Part shown: piece after piece, positions 32,889 through 43,327 of the stretch
How the letters are laid out: the number at the start of each line of letters is the position of its first letter
How positions within the stretch are numbered: the first letter of the stretch is position 1
Assembly: GCF_910592395.1 (NCBI RefSeq)
Contig: NC_088321.1
Location: 5,272,001-5,336,000 of the forward strand
Direction of reading: 5' to 3'
From: Lineus longissimus
Lineage: Eukaryota > Nemertea > Pilidiophora > Heteronemertea > Lineidae
DNA length: 64,000 bases
Position numbers and translations under genes: made by a program
Notes under the pieces: model-generated
What the model saw: only the letters and a program-made list of their open reading frames with translations
What the model was told of the DNA's origin: nothing
Databases searched by the model: none

Positions 32889-33165
32889 TGCACTGTCGGC
32901 AGAAGAGATACCTGTATTTCAACTGTCGGCAGAAGAGATACCTGCATTTTCACCGTCGGCTGCCTAGGTATACCTGCATTTCCACAGTCGACTAAAGCAG
33001 GACCTGCAATTCCACTGTCGGCAGCAGTTATCAGTATTTCCACTGTCGGCAAAAGAGATGCTTGTAATTCCACTGGCGGCTGAAAAGATAACTGCATTTC
33101 CACTATCGGCTGGAGGGGTACCTGCTTTTCCACTAGCGGCTGAAGAGAGACGGACATTTCCACTA
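32889..33165 (-). repeat. 30 bp minisatellite, open on the minus strand
   Basis: About nine degenerate units built on 'ctgtcggcagaagagatacc' plus 'tgcatttcca'. The minus strand reads through as a 10-residue repeat of the type QVSLLPTVEM from 33163 to 32834. The array could be a repeat-coding exon, but no splice context or homologue supports this. Confidence 0.7.
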
Positions 33166-33169
33166 CCAG

Positions 33170-33815
33170 CGACTGAAACGCAAAGCAAGTAAACGTTACA
33201 CCAGTTTATATTGTCTATGGTTTAAATAATGGAGAAGCACGATTCACTCATAAATACTTAACAAAATCAAGAGGATAACCCATATGATGGAATCAGATAT
33301 TAATTTGATAACGAAATAATTTCCAATTTGGGGACAGAGATTTCAGCGTGAATGTTGTAATGCTGAGGCAACTGTGTAAAGCATGCTGAAAGTCTACATT
33401 TGATGGACAATTGAAAAGAAAATGCTTTAATATTTTTAACAATGGCCTCATCAGGGCCACGTCAAAACAGAGTATACAGAGGGTCAGCAGCCGATATCAG
33501 TAACATAATGAATATGGAAAATCCCACCATCTCAGGGCAGTTATATTTAAAGGTTACCACCCTATGTCAGTGCTGCAAACCCGCGTCGAGTGCGAAATAT
33601 ACAACGTTTGCCTAAATATGGTGAAATATGAAGGCTATCCATAGTGGCCTACTGGACTTTGCGCAAAGAACGCAACCTAGGTTTTTTAATTTTCCTTAGA
33701 CAATACAGAGCCTGGTCATCCTAGGGTCGTGGTTACATGGGAAGTTATCATTGCAAAAGAAGGCCAAACGCAAGCTTGATTCAAGCAGCACACATAAGTC
33801 GAGCACATACAAGCC
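33170..33815. other. Unassigned DNA
   Basis: No gene. The reverse strand near 33450 has a CTGATGAG core resembling hammerhead ribozymes, without a matching GAAA arm. Confidence 0.35.
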
Positions 33816-33884
33816 ATGACACAGAACACATTAGGTTTTATAATATGGATTGGCAGTCGAAGCGAAGGCATACTTTATTTAGTT

Positions 33885-34240
33885 GCTGGTGATTCACTGC
33901 CAGTTAAAGGGATTATTATCTTGTCACAATATGGTATAGTTTGGAATATGAATTTGGCCAAGTTCATGGGGATGGATAGGTGGCGCCAGCATCTAACCGA
34001 GCATATATTTGCATTGGCCATAGAGGAACCTACCCGTGCAAATCACTGGCAGTTAAAGGGTCTAGCATGTGACATAAGGGTAGTTTGGAATATCAATTTC
34101 GCCTGGTTCATGGGGATCGATAGGAGGCGCCAGCATCTAACTAAGCATACATTTGCCGCTATGATCATGAATAGAGGGGCTAAAGTGCAAATCACTGGGA
34201 CTATTATCTTGCGACGTGGGGATGGATAGGTGGCGCCAGC
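33885..34240 (+). repeat. About 140 bp direct repeat, two and a half copies
   Basis: Copies share 'cactggcagttaaagg', 'tagtttggaatat', 'ttcatggggat' and 'aggtggcgccagcatctaac'. The last is a partial copy at 34190-34240. Confidence 0.75.
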
Positions 34241-34742
34241 GTGGCAGATGGAAGATATATATGTTACGTATTGAAGTACACAGGGGGCTCAAATCTGCAC
34301 CACACAAAAGAGTACATCTCAAGATAAACCATGACCAAAGCACTATCCACTGGAGGTATTCTGTGGCCGTGTTAGCCCCTGGTTTAATTTATTAGGAACA
34401 GAACCTGAAGCGGTCGAATATAATGGTCGCTCCCCCATTGCGCTTGTTGCGTTGGGTTGCTTACTTTGCGCAAAGTCCAGTAAGCCTTTCATCAAATGCA
34501 AAATGGCCAAGCGTGAGATGTTTTGTCTGGTACTCTCATCAGTGAGTGAAAGTTGATTACTTAGCGACAGTGAACATGGCCAAGCTTGGAGATTTGGGAA
34601 TTCACGACAACAGTGCTGTGCAGACCATTTATTTACACAAGAAAAATATAATTTAGAAAATTTCAAAAATAGCACATAACAGCTTATCTGCGGCATTGTA
34701 ATACATATTATATTCAACATTTACGACATTACCATGCACTAG

Positions 34743-34875
34743 GGAGGAAAGAAATGAAATAATTTGAATTATGTCAAGAAGTTCTATTTAGCGTATTTTA
34801 TTAAAATAGGTATTAGCGTATTTTATCAAAATACGCAAAATAGAACTTCTTGACATGATTCCTGTTCTTTCCTCC
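34743..34875. mobile_element. 133 bp palindromic MITE
   Basis: Arms start GGAGGAAAGAA at 34743 and end with its complement at 34875. They include 'atgtcaagaagttctattt' and its complement, with a short AT-rich loop. The whole unit can fold into one long hairpin. Confidence 0.7.
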
Positions 34876-36310
34876 TTTTCCACTGTTTCGATCGGCGTGG
34901 CCTAGCGGTCTCGGGTATCGAAAACAACTCATTTTAAGCTTTGGAGAACTTTTGTTTTTGTAAAATTGGATGAAATTTGAAGCAACCTAACGTGTATGCT
35001 ATGTTGTATGTGTAAAGTGTGTAGTAAATATCTAACTGTCACTGGCTCATCCATTGTGAATCTCAATTCAATGAGTTACTGGATCGGAGTACAAAATGAA
35101 TTATAATGATTCATTAGCCCAGCGCCTGATCGATACAAAACCTCCAGAAAGCTCACCACTTGTCGCAGTGGTTGATAGGGTGAGGGACGAGGCTGGTCCA
35201 CTGCGTCCGGACTGTAAGTATATTATGCCCGGGTTGCTCAGGAAGGGCTCACTGGGGCAGATCTCTTTGCCTTTGGTTTCGGCATGGTCCAGCCGGGTTT
35301 CCAGCAGTTTAAATGGCTGAAACCTCGTGGGTAGATGAATATAACAGTAAATGACTGCACCCTCTCTTCCACCAGGTCTGCTGACTGAGCATGCGCAGAA
35401 GGAAAAACCGTTGTGGCGCACTGAATAACCACAGGTGGCCCATAAGTTTTATTTTTGATTAATTCCTTTCCGTAACAAAAACAAGAAGAATTCACACCAA
35501 GGAGTCTAAAATATACAACGGGATAGAATAATTCCGAACACTTACAACTCATTGACCGATTTAAAGGGAAAAGGTACTAGCCAATATGCATCGTAGTCAG
35601 GCGGGGGGGGGGGGGGGCAAGAGGCATTTATAGGCCAAAGGAGACAAGGGGGTAATAGATAGTGTCCAAGCGTAGGTGTAAAAAGTAGTATGATGATTAT
35701 GACCTATAGTGCGACATGAAACCAAGGTAACGGTTCAGTTAAATTGTTGCATCAACTTTTGTTCAGTAATTCTATTTTGTGTAGTGTCAGTATTATAAAG
35801 TGATCCCTTGAGAACAGAGACTTTCATGTCATCAAGAAAAGGCCCAGGTTTATTTGAATGTCCACCGATAGGAAGAAGTGTTTTTGCGCCTGATGGATTG
35901 TGCTTGAGCACAATGACCAAATGGGGGTTTAGGCCAAAGGGAGTGGGACTGAGCCCTGTTTGTTGGGTCTGAGCCCTATATGCAATATGTGGGGGATCTG
36001 GAATGCACAGATGGCTATATTGTACAAAATTAAAAAAAAATCCACCATCAAGAGAAAAGGTTAAAAAAATCTGAAAATATTGCATGCCGACCACCAGTTA
36101 TTGCTTTGTTATTGTAATTCACGTCATTCCCGCCAGTGCCCATAGCTGTTCGGATATATTCTGTGGTCACTTGCGTTCGGCACTTGTGGTCAATTGCAAC
36201 CAGGGCAATGGGCCTATCTATGATTGATTGACCATGAAAGCCGAAAACGGCATTGAAATAAATATTTGAAAAGAGAACACCTGTGCGACAAAATGAATTA
36301 AATCTGCATG
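34876..36310. other. Unassigned DNA
   Basis: Contains a G homopolymer near 35601-35617. No gene recognised on either strand. Confidence 0.4.
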
Positions 36311-38171
36311 TAAATCAGGGGTTGAGAGTATGGGACCGAACATCCCACGAAAACGAGAGGCATTTTCAGTCAAAGCGACGCATTTTCTGTCGTCCGCTAA
36401 CGGAAACAAAATAAATTTGAAGTTTATCCCCTTCGACCAGAAAAGAGTTCCAGGAATGATGGGACCCCACATCCCGGAAAGGACCAAACATCCAAGCAAT
36501 GGCAGACGAACATCATTTTGATAAGTTTTTTTTGTATTAGTCCTTCATACAAGGTCATAGTCGTCTTAGAGAACGTTAGTCACAAAACTGGCACCATCAA
36601 GCAAAGCATTACTCATTGAGCAATATGATAATGCCAATTATGTTACGTATATACATCGCAGAAATCGGGAATTTCAATAGTTTTCTCGGCCTCCAAATCT
36701 TTTATCGAGGGTATATATTCAAGTGTGACGAACAGCGATCCTAATTTATTTGACGTAGTCAAAACAATTACTTAGACGCTATCTTTCCGAATTGTCCAGT
36801 GCATCACACTCAGTAGCCCTGCTGGCACGGCATGATATTTTACCAGTCTATTTTTTAATTCATTTTTTCACATAAATTATTATTTTACCCATTTTTATTT
36901 TAAATTGTTCAATTTGGCTATGATCTTTTTTATAAAAGTGCATTGGATTATTTTGAAATCGAAAAAATAATTCCTATCTTAATCGAAAATACTGTCAAAT
37001 GGACTCTCTAAGCAGCTAGGTAGGCAAGATAAAGTTATCCAAACATGAAGTCATCAAAACTAATCACGCTTCTCTTGTAAGGGGGATGTATTTAGTGGTA
37101 AATCAAAATGACCTTGTGGCGCCCTTACTATAAGTCACCAAAAAGATGGCTAATTTAACCTCCCTCTCCTGCCTATTGTCCCCTTAAACCCAGGGGGAGT
37201 CCAGTCCAGCGATATAGATAATAAGAAATCCATTGGCAACACAGGCGCAGGGAGCAGATGGTTTTACCAATGAATTTGTTGATTCATCTATTCATGAAAT
37301 TAAAGAGATCTTTTCGGACAGTTTCTAAAGTTATGATGACCAAACTGTTCTAAAAAGTGCCTAAAATGCGTTTTAGTATAATTCTGCTAATAGCCCCCGA
37401 AAATGATAAGAAGAGACATGGATGAAGTTTGAAACAAGAGCATTAAGGAGCCTATTTTAACTAAAAGGCTGGGGTTTTTTTTGGGGGGGGGACGTCACAT
37501 TACATTCGATTTATCTAAAAATGGAAAAAAATTGGTCAGGATAGACTTGAACCCATGACTTTGGAACCTTTCGACATTGGGTGAAAGAATCACTGTAAGC
37601 AGTGTGAGCGCCTTGGCAAACGAGTAACTTCGTCAGAAGGTCATCACAAGTCGTCATTAAACAGCATTAGTTGACATAATTTCGCTGTTCGTCACACTTG
37701 AATACCCTCGATATAAATTTTTGAGGCCGACCATCGGGAATGGGCACATCAGATTACCCACGATGGTACATCATATAACCCATTCTCAAAAGCAATTTCG
37801 GGCGGATCTTATCCACATAAATGGGTAATCCCACAACCCACCATAGGCTAGCCTGCCCATCGGGAATGGGCACATAAGATTACCCACGATGGGTACATCA
37901 TATAACCCATTCTCATAAGCATTTTCGGGCGGATATTACCCATCAGTTTTCACAGTGAATGCTTGGATGTTAAATCCGCGGATTCCGGGATATTTCGTCC
38001 CATTCCGGGATGTGCGGTCTCATCATTCCTAGAGCTCTTTGCTGTTCGAAGGGGATAAAACTTCAAATTTATTTTCTTTCTGTTAGCAGACGACAGAAAA
38101 ATGCCTCTCTTCGACTGAAAAAGCCTCGTTTTTTGTGGAATGTTCGGTCCCAACCCCCAACCCCTGTAAAT
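36311..38171. mobile_element. Foldback element, about 1.86 kb
   Basis: Left arm (36311-36530 and 36690-36780) and right arm (37670-37735 and 37955-38171) are inverted copies. Shared stretches include 'gggaccgaacatccca', 'ttctgtcgt..gctaacgg', 'aaataaatttgaagttt' and 'attcaagtgtgacgaacagc'. The right arm holds two copies of a 110 bp direct repeat (37735-37940, 'catcgggaatgggcacat'). The centre, 36780-37670, is AT-rich with no coding sequence. Confidence 0.7.
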
Positions 38172-38276
38172 GGCGTTAATTAAGCATTATTTCAGAGGAC
38201 TGCCACTTATCAGAAGAGCTTGCAGTATGTGAACCCCAAACTTAAAGTTGTACCCCAGATCATAGGCATTGCAAAG

Positions 38277-38990
38277 TGCGTTCCAGGCGCAGGTTTGACG
38301 TCCGCTTCACACGTGTATTTTTGGGTGTGTACACTCAAGGGACAAAAGGGACAAATAGACTGCTTTGCGCCGTTATGACCCTGTTTTTTCCAAAATTGAA
38401 AAGTACATTAAATCTCATGGCAGTTAGCTTATGTGCCAGAAAAAATTTCCCTCTTGAGTATAAGGGGCGCGAACTTGGCAAAGTACAAGTACAACCACTT
38501 CAGGAAGAGATAATCAGCTGGATTCCACTTCTTTTTCGTTAAACTAAGGTATCACTCCTCAGTTTCATTAAATCCATCAGCCGCCAGTGCCTGGTGTGAC
38601 ACACAAGGCATCACCCCCAGATGCATGCTGAGACCAAACTACTGCAACCAGATACCCAAACCTTCTATTAATGGAGGCAGAGTCCTAAGGTAGCGTTCTT
38701 ATTAGTTTCGATACCAGTAGGCTGCTTCACATTTGATACCACCTAGATTCAGCAATGGGTCCAAAATCAGGCAAAAATATTCAAGTGTTTTGCAAAGTTT
38801 GTGCCCAATATACTTGGAGGGAAAGATTTCCAGGCACATATAAGCTATATAGACAATTAATGTACTTTTAAATTTTAGAAAAAAAATCCAGGGTCAAAAC
38901 AGCGCAAAGCGGTCTATTCGTCGGCTGAATGGATAACACCCAAAAATGTACGTGTAAAGTGAGACGTCAAAGCAGCACCTGGTGTGATCA
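38277..38990. mobile_element. Second foldback, arms about 140 bp
   Basis: 38277-38425 and 38845-38985 are inverted copies (shared 'cgtgtatttttgggtgt', 'aatagactgctttgcgc', 'gaaaagtacattaa'). A diverged third half lies at 40870-41140 ('aaagcggtgtatttgtccg', 'aaaacacgtgtattttta'), on the other side of the 39236-40560 element. Confidence 0.6.
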
Positions 38991-39235
38991 ACAGAGAATC
39001 TGAGACGAAACTACTGGAAACAGATACACACACTTGCACATTTTTATCATGCTGATCCACCGTCGTTGTGCGTATATTCTCCTCACCACCGATAACTCCC
39101 CCCTGATCGGCCGTCAGAAGGGCTGTTACTTTATCGGTAGTCTCCCTGCATTTCCTTCTTTTCCCACGCGTCCATATCGCGACAACACTAACATTAAACT
39201 CACTCATGGTTGTCGCACGAGACACGCACTGAAAG

Positions 39236-40560
39236 GGGTGTATACAAAACCAAGACCTAAGACATAAGACCTAAGACCTAAGATCCCCGAAGTACAAAAC
39301 TAAGACCCGGGAGGCCAATTCCAAACTAAAATTTTGAAGAAAAATATCAGAGTCTTAGTTTTGTACATCAGGGGATCTTAGTTTTGTACGTACAAAACTA
39401 AGATCCCCCGAGGTACAAAACTAAGACCCAATTCCAAACTAAAATTTTGAAGAAAAATAACAGAGTCTTAGTTTTGTACATCAGGGGATCTTAGTTTTGT
39501 ACGTACAAAACTAAGATCCCCGAGGTACAAAACTACCAATTCCAAACTGAAATTTTGAAGAAAAATATCAGAGTCTTAGTTTTGTACATCAGGGGATCTT
39601 AGTTTTGTACGTACAAAACTAAGATCCCCCGCGGTACAAAACTAAGACCCAATTCCGAACTGAAATTTTGAAGAAAAATATCAGAGTCTTAGTTTTGTAC
39701 ATCAGGGGATCTTAGTTTTGTACGTCAGGGGATCTTAGTTTTGTACGTACAAAACTAAGATCCCTGATGTACAAAACTAAGACCCATGATTTCTTTCCAA
39801 ATTCTGCCCCTCTTTCGAATTCATTTTGATGTAGTAATATCACCTTTGAGATGCATGCAGTTGCTCCATCTGAATAATACCTCCATATGCACTATGCAGG
39901 CACGACCGGTCATCACTCTAGCATATACTCTAGCATATACGGCCTCCATCCAGCTCCACAAAAAGTGGCGAAACCGGTGCAATACTCCTTTGAGTCATTC
40001 GGAGGAGCGCCGCCATCGGAAGAGTTGGAACGAGTAAAATATGAACGTTTTCTTATCCATCAATTACATACTAACCGAGTCAAACAACGTTATTGCAATA
40101 TAGGCCGTTATTTAATGAATTCGAAAGAGGGGCAGAATTTGGAAACTAAGATCCCCTGATGTACAAACCTAAGACTCTGATATTTTTCTTCAAAATTTCA
40201 GTTTGGAATTGGGTCTTAGTTTTGTACCTCGGGGGGATCTTAGTTTTGTACGTACAAAACTAAGATCCCCTGATGTACAAAACTAAGACTCTGATATTTT
40301 TCTTCAAAATTTTAGTTTGGAATTGGGTCTTAGTTTTGTACCTCGGGGGATCGTAGTTTTGTACGTACAAAACTAAGATCCCCTGATGTACAAAACTAAG
40401 ACTCTGATATTTTTCTTCAAAATTTTAGTTTGGAATTGGCCTCCCCGGGTCTTAGTTTTGTACCTCGGGGATCTTAGTTTTGTACCTGGGTCTTAGTTTT
40501 GTACTTCGGGGATCTTAGGTCTTAGGTCTTATGTCTTAGGTCTTGGTTTTGTATACACCC
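39236..40560. mobile_element. Foldback transposon with a 9 bp target duplication
   Basis: 1325 bp. The ends are perfect inverted repeats for more than 70 bp, starting GGGTGTATACAAAACC. The element is flanked by the exact 9 bp direct repeat CACTGAAAG (39227-39235 and 40561-40569). The arms (about 550 and 410 bp) consist of a module of roughly 120 bp repeated four times on the left and three on the right. Each module contains a near-perfect palindrome centred on TTTTGTACGTACAAAA. An inner inverted pair ('ctgcccctctttcgaattca') brackets a unique core of about 310 bp (39830-40115). A 9 bp duplication with long inverted repeats fits Mutator-like elements; no transposase is present. Confidence 0.85.
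39887..40159 (+). other. Open frame in the core of the foldback transposon
   Basis: 90 codons, including SFESFGGAPPSEELERVKYE. It has mixed composition and no repeat character, but ends in the arm. It might be captured host sequence; no homologue recognised. Confidence 0.25.
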
Positions 40561-40569
40561 CACTGAAAG

Positions 40570-41955
40570 CCATCATAATTGAAGGACCAGGTGTTCAATG
40601 AGTAAAGGTTCCAGGGATGCTGACCAGACCCAAATGCTAAGTGCATGTTTTATAGAAGAAGGCTAACCTAATCCTGAGATTGTCACTATCAATTCAGGCC
40701 GTCATTCAATTACTTTGTGTCCAATTTGATTGGTCACCCGTTTATGATGGTGTTTCTGATGAATTTCCTGGCCCTCCATGTCGGCAGAGAAAGGATGATA
40801 CTTAAGGACTGATATTAGGCATGATTTTTATGGAGACAATGAAGCTTTCTAAAACACAGTGCATTTAATTCGTTTTTCTTTGCCAGTAGGTAGTGCTACC
40901 TTTGATGCTCCCCAAATCCTGCCCGATAGCGAAGAATCGGGCCAAAAAATTTCGAGCTCTGCCAATTTCGCCCCCCCATATACTCGGAGAAAAGATTTCT
41001 CTGACAGATCAGCTTACCACGATCAGATAGGCAAATTAATGTACATAATCCGTTGTTAAAGCGGTGTATTTGTCCGTTGAATCAGGAATCCCCAAAAACA
41101 CGTGTATTTTTAACGGGACTACGCACCATGTGCCACTGTGTCACCACACGCCCTAGCCGCATCACGAAATCGTTGCGCGAACCCATTTTGGTAAATAGGA
41201 GGCAAATCTCTGTTGCTGTACCTCACTAAAGATGTTCTGCATAATCAACTGACTCGATTGCTGGTAGACATAGAGCACGGCCAATTCAAAGGAACACAAC
41301 GTTTTTGGATACGAACTATGGATGGACACTTTTTGCTGATTTTAAAACTGTGGAGTGGGACCTAAAGATTTATTTGCGTATATATCCTGCATCCCCTGTT
41401 TTTGATATATGCGTCGTATGGTTGTATTTGTAGTTTATCATGTTTATTGTGATTCGACCAATAGTGGGTTGTCGAGGGTAGGTTGTGTACTGTAAAATCG
41501 GTCATTAGCCGTCCTGAATTTCAACTCCTGGCTGGGAATAATGTGGTATATCAAAGGCGACCAATGAGTTGTAAATGGTTGGAATTATTCAGGCAGCCCA
41601 GGAGTTTTATATATATTTTACTCCTTCCTGACCCTATCCCGTATATTTTAGATTCCTAAATGTGAATTCTACCAAATGCGGGCCACGTTTTTTATTTTTG
41701 ATTAATGTGAATTGATTGATTGAATACAGATGTGATTTCTTTTAATATTACTTCAATTATTACAAAATATTGCACGCATACTGGTTCAGGAAAAATCAAC
41801 CTCTGCCTCTCTACAGAACATACATCATCCTTCCTCCACTCAAATACTTCAGCACACCATGATAGAACCGCAGCAGTGACATCTCAAAAGGGAATGATAC
41901 AATAATGATCCCTGCTTATACCCGTTTTGAGTTTTCCTGACTTCAGTCGCTTTAT
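40570..41955. other. Unassigned DNA
   Basis: Apart from the diverged foldback half at 40870-41140, nothing recognised. AT-rich. Confidence 0.4.
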
Positions 41956-42253
41956 CTATAATATGTCATTAGGAAAGTGCTTGTTACTCCTACCGTGTGA
42001 GACGACCGAATAAGTTTCAACATGAGAGTGTAACTTACGCAACTTATCTTTGAGAAGGTCCTTGGCAGATGGTCGATCTTTAGGGATCACAATGAAGGTC
42101 TTCTTGAGGAAATCTTTCACACTATCAGGAACATTTTCAGCAACGGAAGGAGTATTTTTACTTCCAATCATAAACAGCACATGTGCTGCATTGCCAGACT
42201 CACTCCATGGACGAGTTCCCTTGGCCATTTCCAACACAACACAGCCAACGCTC
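41956..42253 (-). CDS. MAP3K-like protein kinase, exon 4 (subdomains X-XI)
   Basis: Follows acceptor CCTATCCACAG and completes a split Trp codon (TG plus G) to read DIWSVGCVVLEMAKGTRPW. It then runs through GNAAHVLFMIGSKNTP, VKDFLKKTFIVIPKDRPSAK and DLLKDKLRKL, the kinase C-lobe end with the conserved DRPSA arginine. This is the pattern of STE11/MAP3K kinases (usual: FL..CF..DP..RP.A.ELL). The frame stops at TAG (41956). A donor-like GGTAGGAG at about 41995 could instead splice onward, so the true C-terminus is uncertain. Confidence 0.88.
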
Positions 42254-42384
42254 CTGTGGATAGGATACACATTTGATTTAGCATCGGGTGAATTATAACA
42301 CCATACATAACATTCACGAGGCGATCATGTTGCTGCCGTGTGGCTATGGCAGTGTTGTTACATTGACACTTGTCTATGAGGAAG

Positions 42385-42450
42385 ATCAGTGGCGTAGTGG
42401 TTAGAGCACCGGGCTCATAATCAGGAGGTCGTGGGTCAACCTCGTTTACC
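42385..42450 (+). repeat. tRNA-Met-like SINE head
   Basis: GTGGCGTAGTGGTTAGAGCA (A-box region), then an anticodon-arm-like CTCATAA loop (CAT anticodon), then GGTCGTGGGTCAA (B-box-like). The T-arm is not intact, so this is a tRNA-derived repeat and not a functional tRNA. The body that follows (42440-42700) recurs at 52018-52293 and 53403-53460. Confidence 0.6.
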
Positions 42451-42700
42451 CGGAGGTCATTACGTGCTCCTATAGTCACTTGCACTGCACCTGGTACCAT
42501 GTTGAGTTAAAACATATTTGATTGGTCAAAGAATAACGTTTGACATGTAAATAAGATGTAAATAACGGCATAATAGAACTTAATGGACACGGATAATATT
42601 AGCTAATGCTGATATAAAAGATTGATTTCCTCTACAAGAAAATTGCGTCATTTAGTCGGGCCATGCGGGAACTCCAAGCAAAAAGAACCGAAGAAGCACG
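42440..42700 (+). repeat. Dispersed repeat, uninterrupted copy
   Basis: Matches 52018-52293 ('cgtttaccc.gaggtcatt', 'aaaacatatttgattggtca', 'caaataagatgtaaataa', 'acacggataat') and then 53403-53460 ('agaaaattgcgtc', 'gggccatgcggg'). In the other copy a 1.1 kb element interrupts it. Confidence 0.75.
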
Positions 42701-42889
42701 TGTTACAAACGCCAATCGAGCGAGCACTGTGAAAATATTATTTTGAAATCCCTTTTGATAATTTATTTAATTTATCTAAGTATAAGGCTTCTTTATCTGT
42801 ATTCAGCTTGAGATAATTGCTCAATTTTACAATTATTTGGTCGGCTGCAAAAAGTTTTGGTCATGATGAAACAGTGCTGACAAATAGGG

Positions 42890-43290
42890 CCCGAATAGAC
42901 GGATCAGCGGTCAGACATGCTACGTCACCCCCAGATTCTGGCGGTGACGCGGCATGTGTCGTATAGGTGTTTCCAGGGGATACGGTGAAGCCCTTTTGAA
43001 TGCTAATCAATTGGACTCCGGATGTAGAGGTTGGTCGCGGGTTCGATTCTCGGAAGGGCCACCGCTGTTTCGTCTTTGTGTCTTTGAGCAAGGCATTTTA
43101 ACCTACTTGCTTCTCCACCCTGGAGTAAATGGGTACCTAGCTGGCAGAGATGGCAAACTATGAATGTTAGTCCTGAGCGCTGTAAAGCTGCAGCTCAGAC
43201 CTGTGATACTCTCACAGAGTAGAGCTTGAATCATGAATGTGAACCAGCGTACAGTCATGACAGTGCCCACATGTATAACCATAGCGGGGG
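42890..43290 (+). repeat. tRNA-derived SINE
   Basis: B-box-like GGTCGCGGGTTCGATTCTC at 43033, followed by a conserved SINE body: 'tttgagcaaggcatttta', 'cttgcttctccaccctgg' and 'agtaaatgggtacctagctg'. This body type is common among animal tRNA SINEs. Confidence 0.65.
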
Positions 43291-43295
43291 CTTGT

Positions 43296-43327
43296 GGTAT
43301 TAGCTCACCTCTCTGAGAGGTGAGCTA
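43296..43327. repeat. Isolated TTAGCTCACCTC hairpin
   Basis: TTAGCTCACCTCT and its complement, separated by a few bases: the same terminal hairpin as copies A-C, here followed by unrelated sequence. The following 1.15 kb contains a direct repeat (43426-43482 and 44372-44430, 'ctgctaaaaggcttaaaaaa') and may be another element of the group. Confidence 0.6.

Noticed and set aside
33440-33500. Hammerhead ribozyme on the minus strand (CTGATGAG core)
   Set aside because: I could not find the matching GAAA strand and stem I/III pairing within a reasonable distance.
42385-42450. Functional tRNA-Met gene
   Set aside because: The T-arm does not pair, no acceptor stem closes, and the segment runs into a dispersed repeat body.
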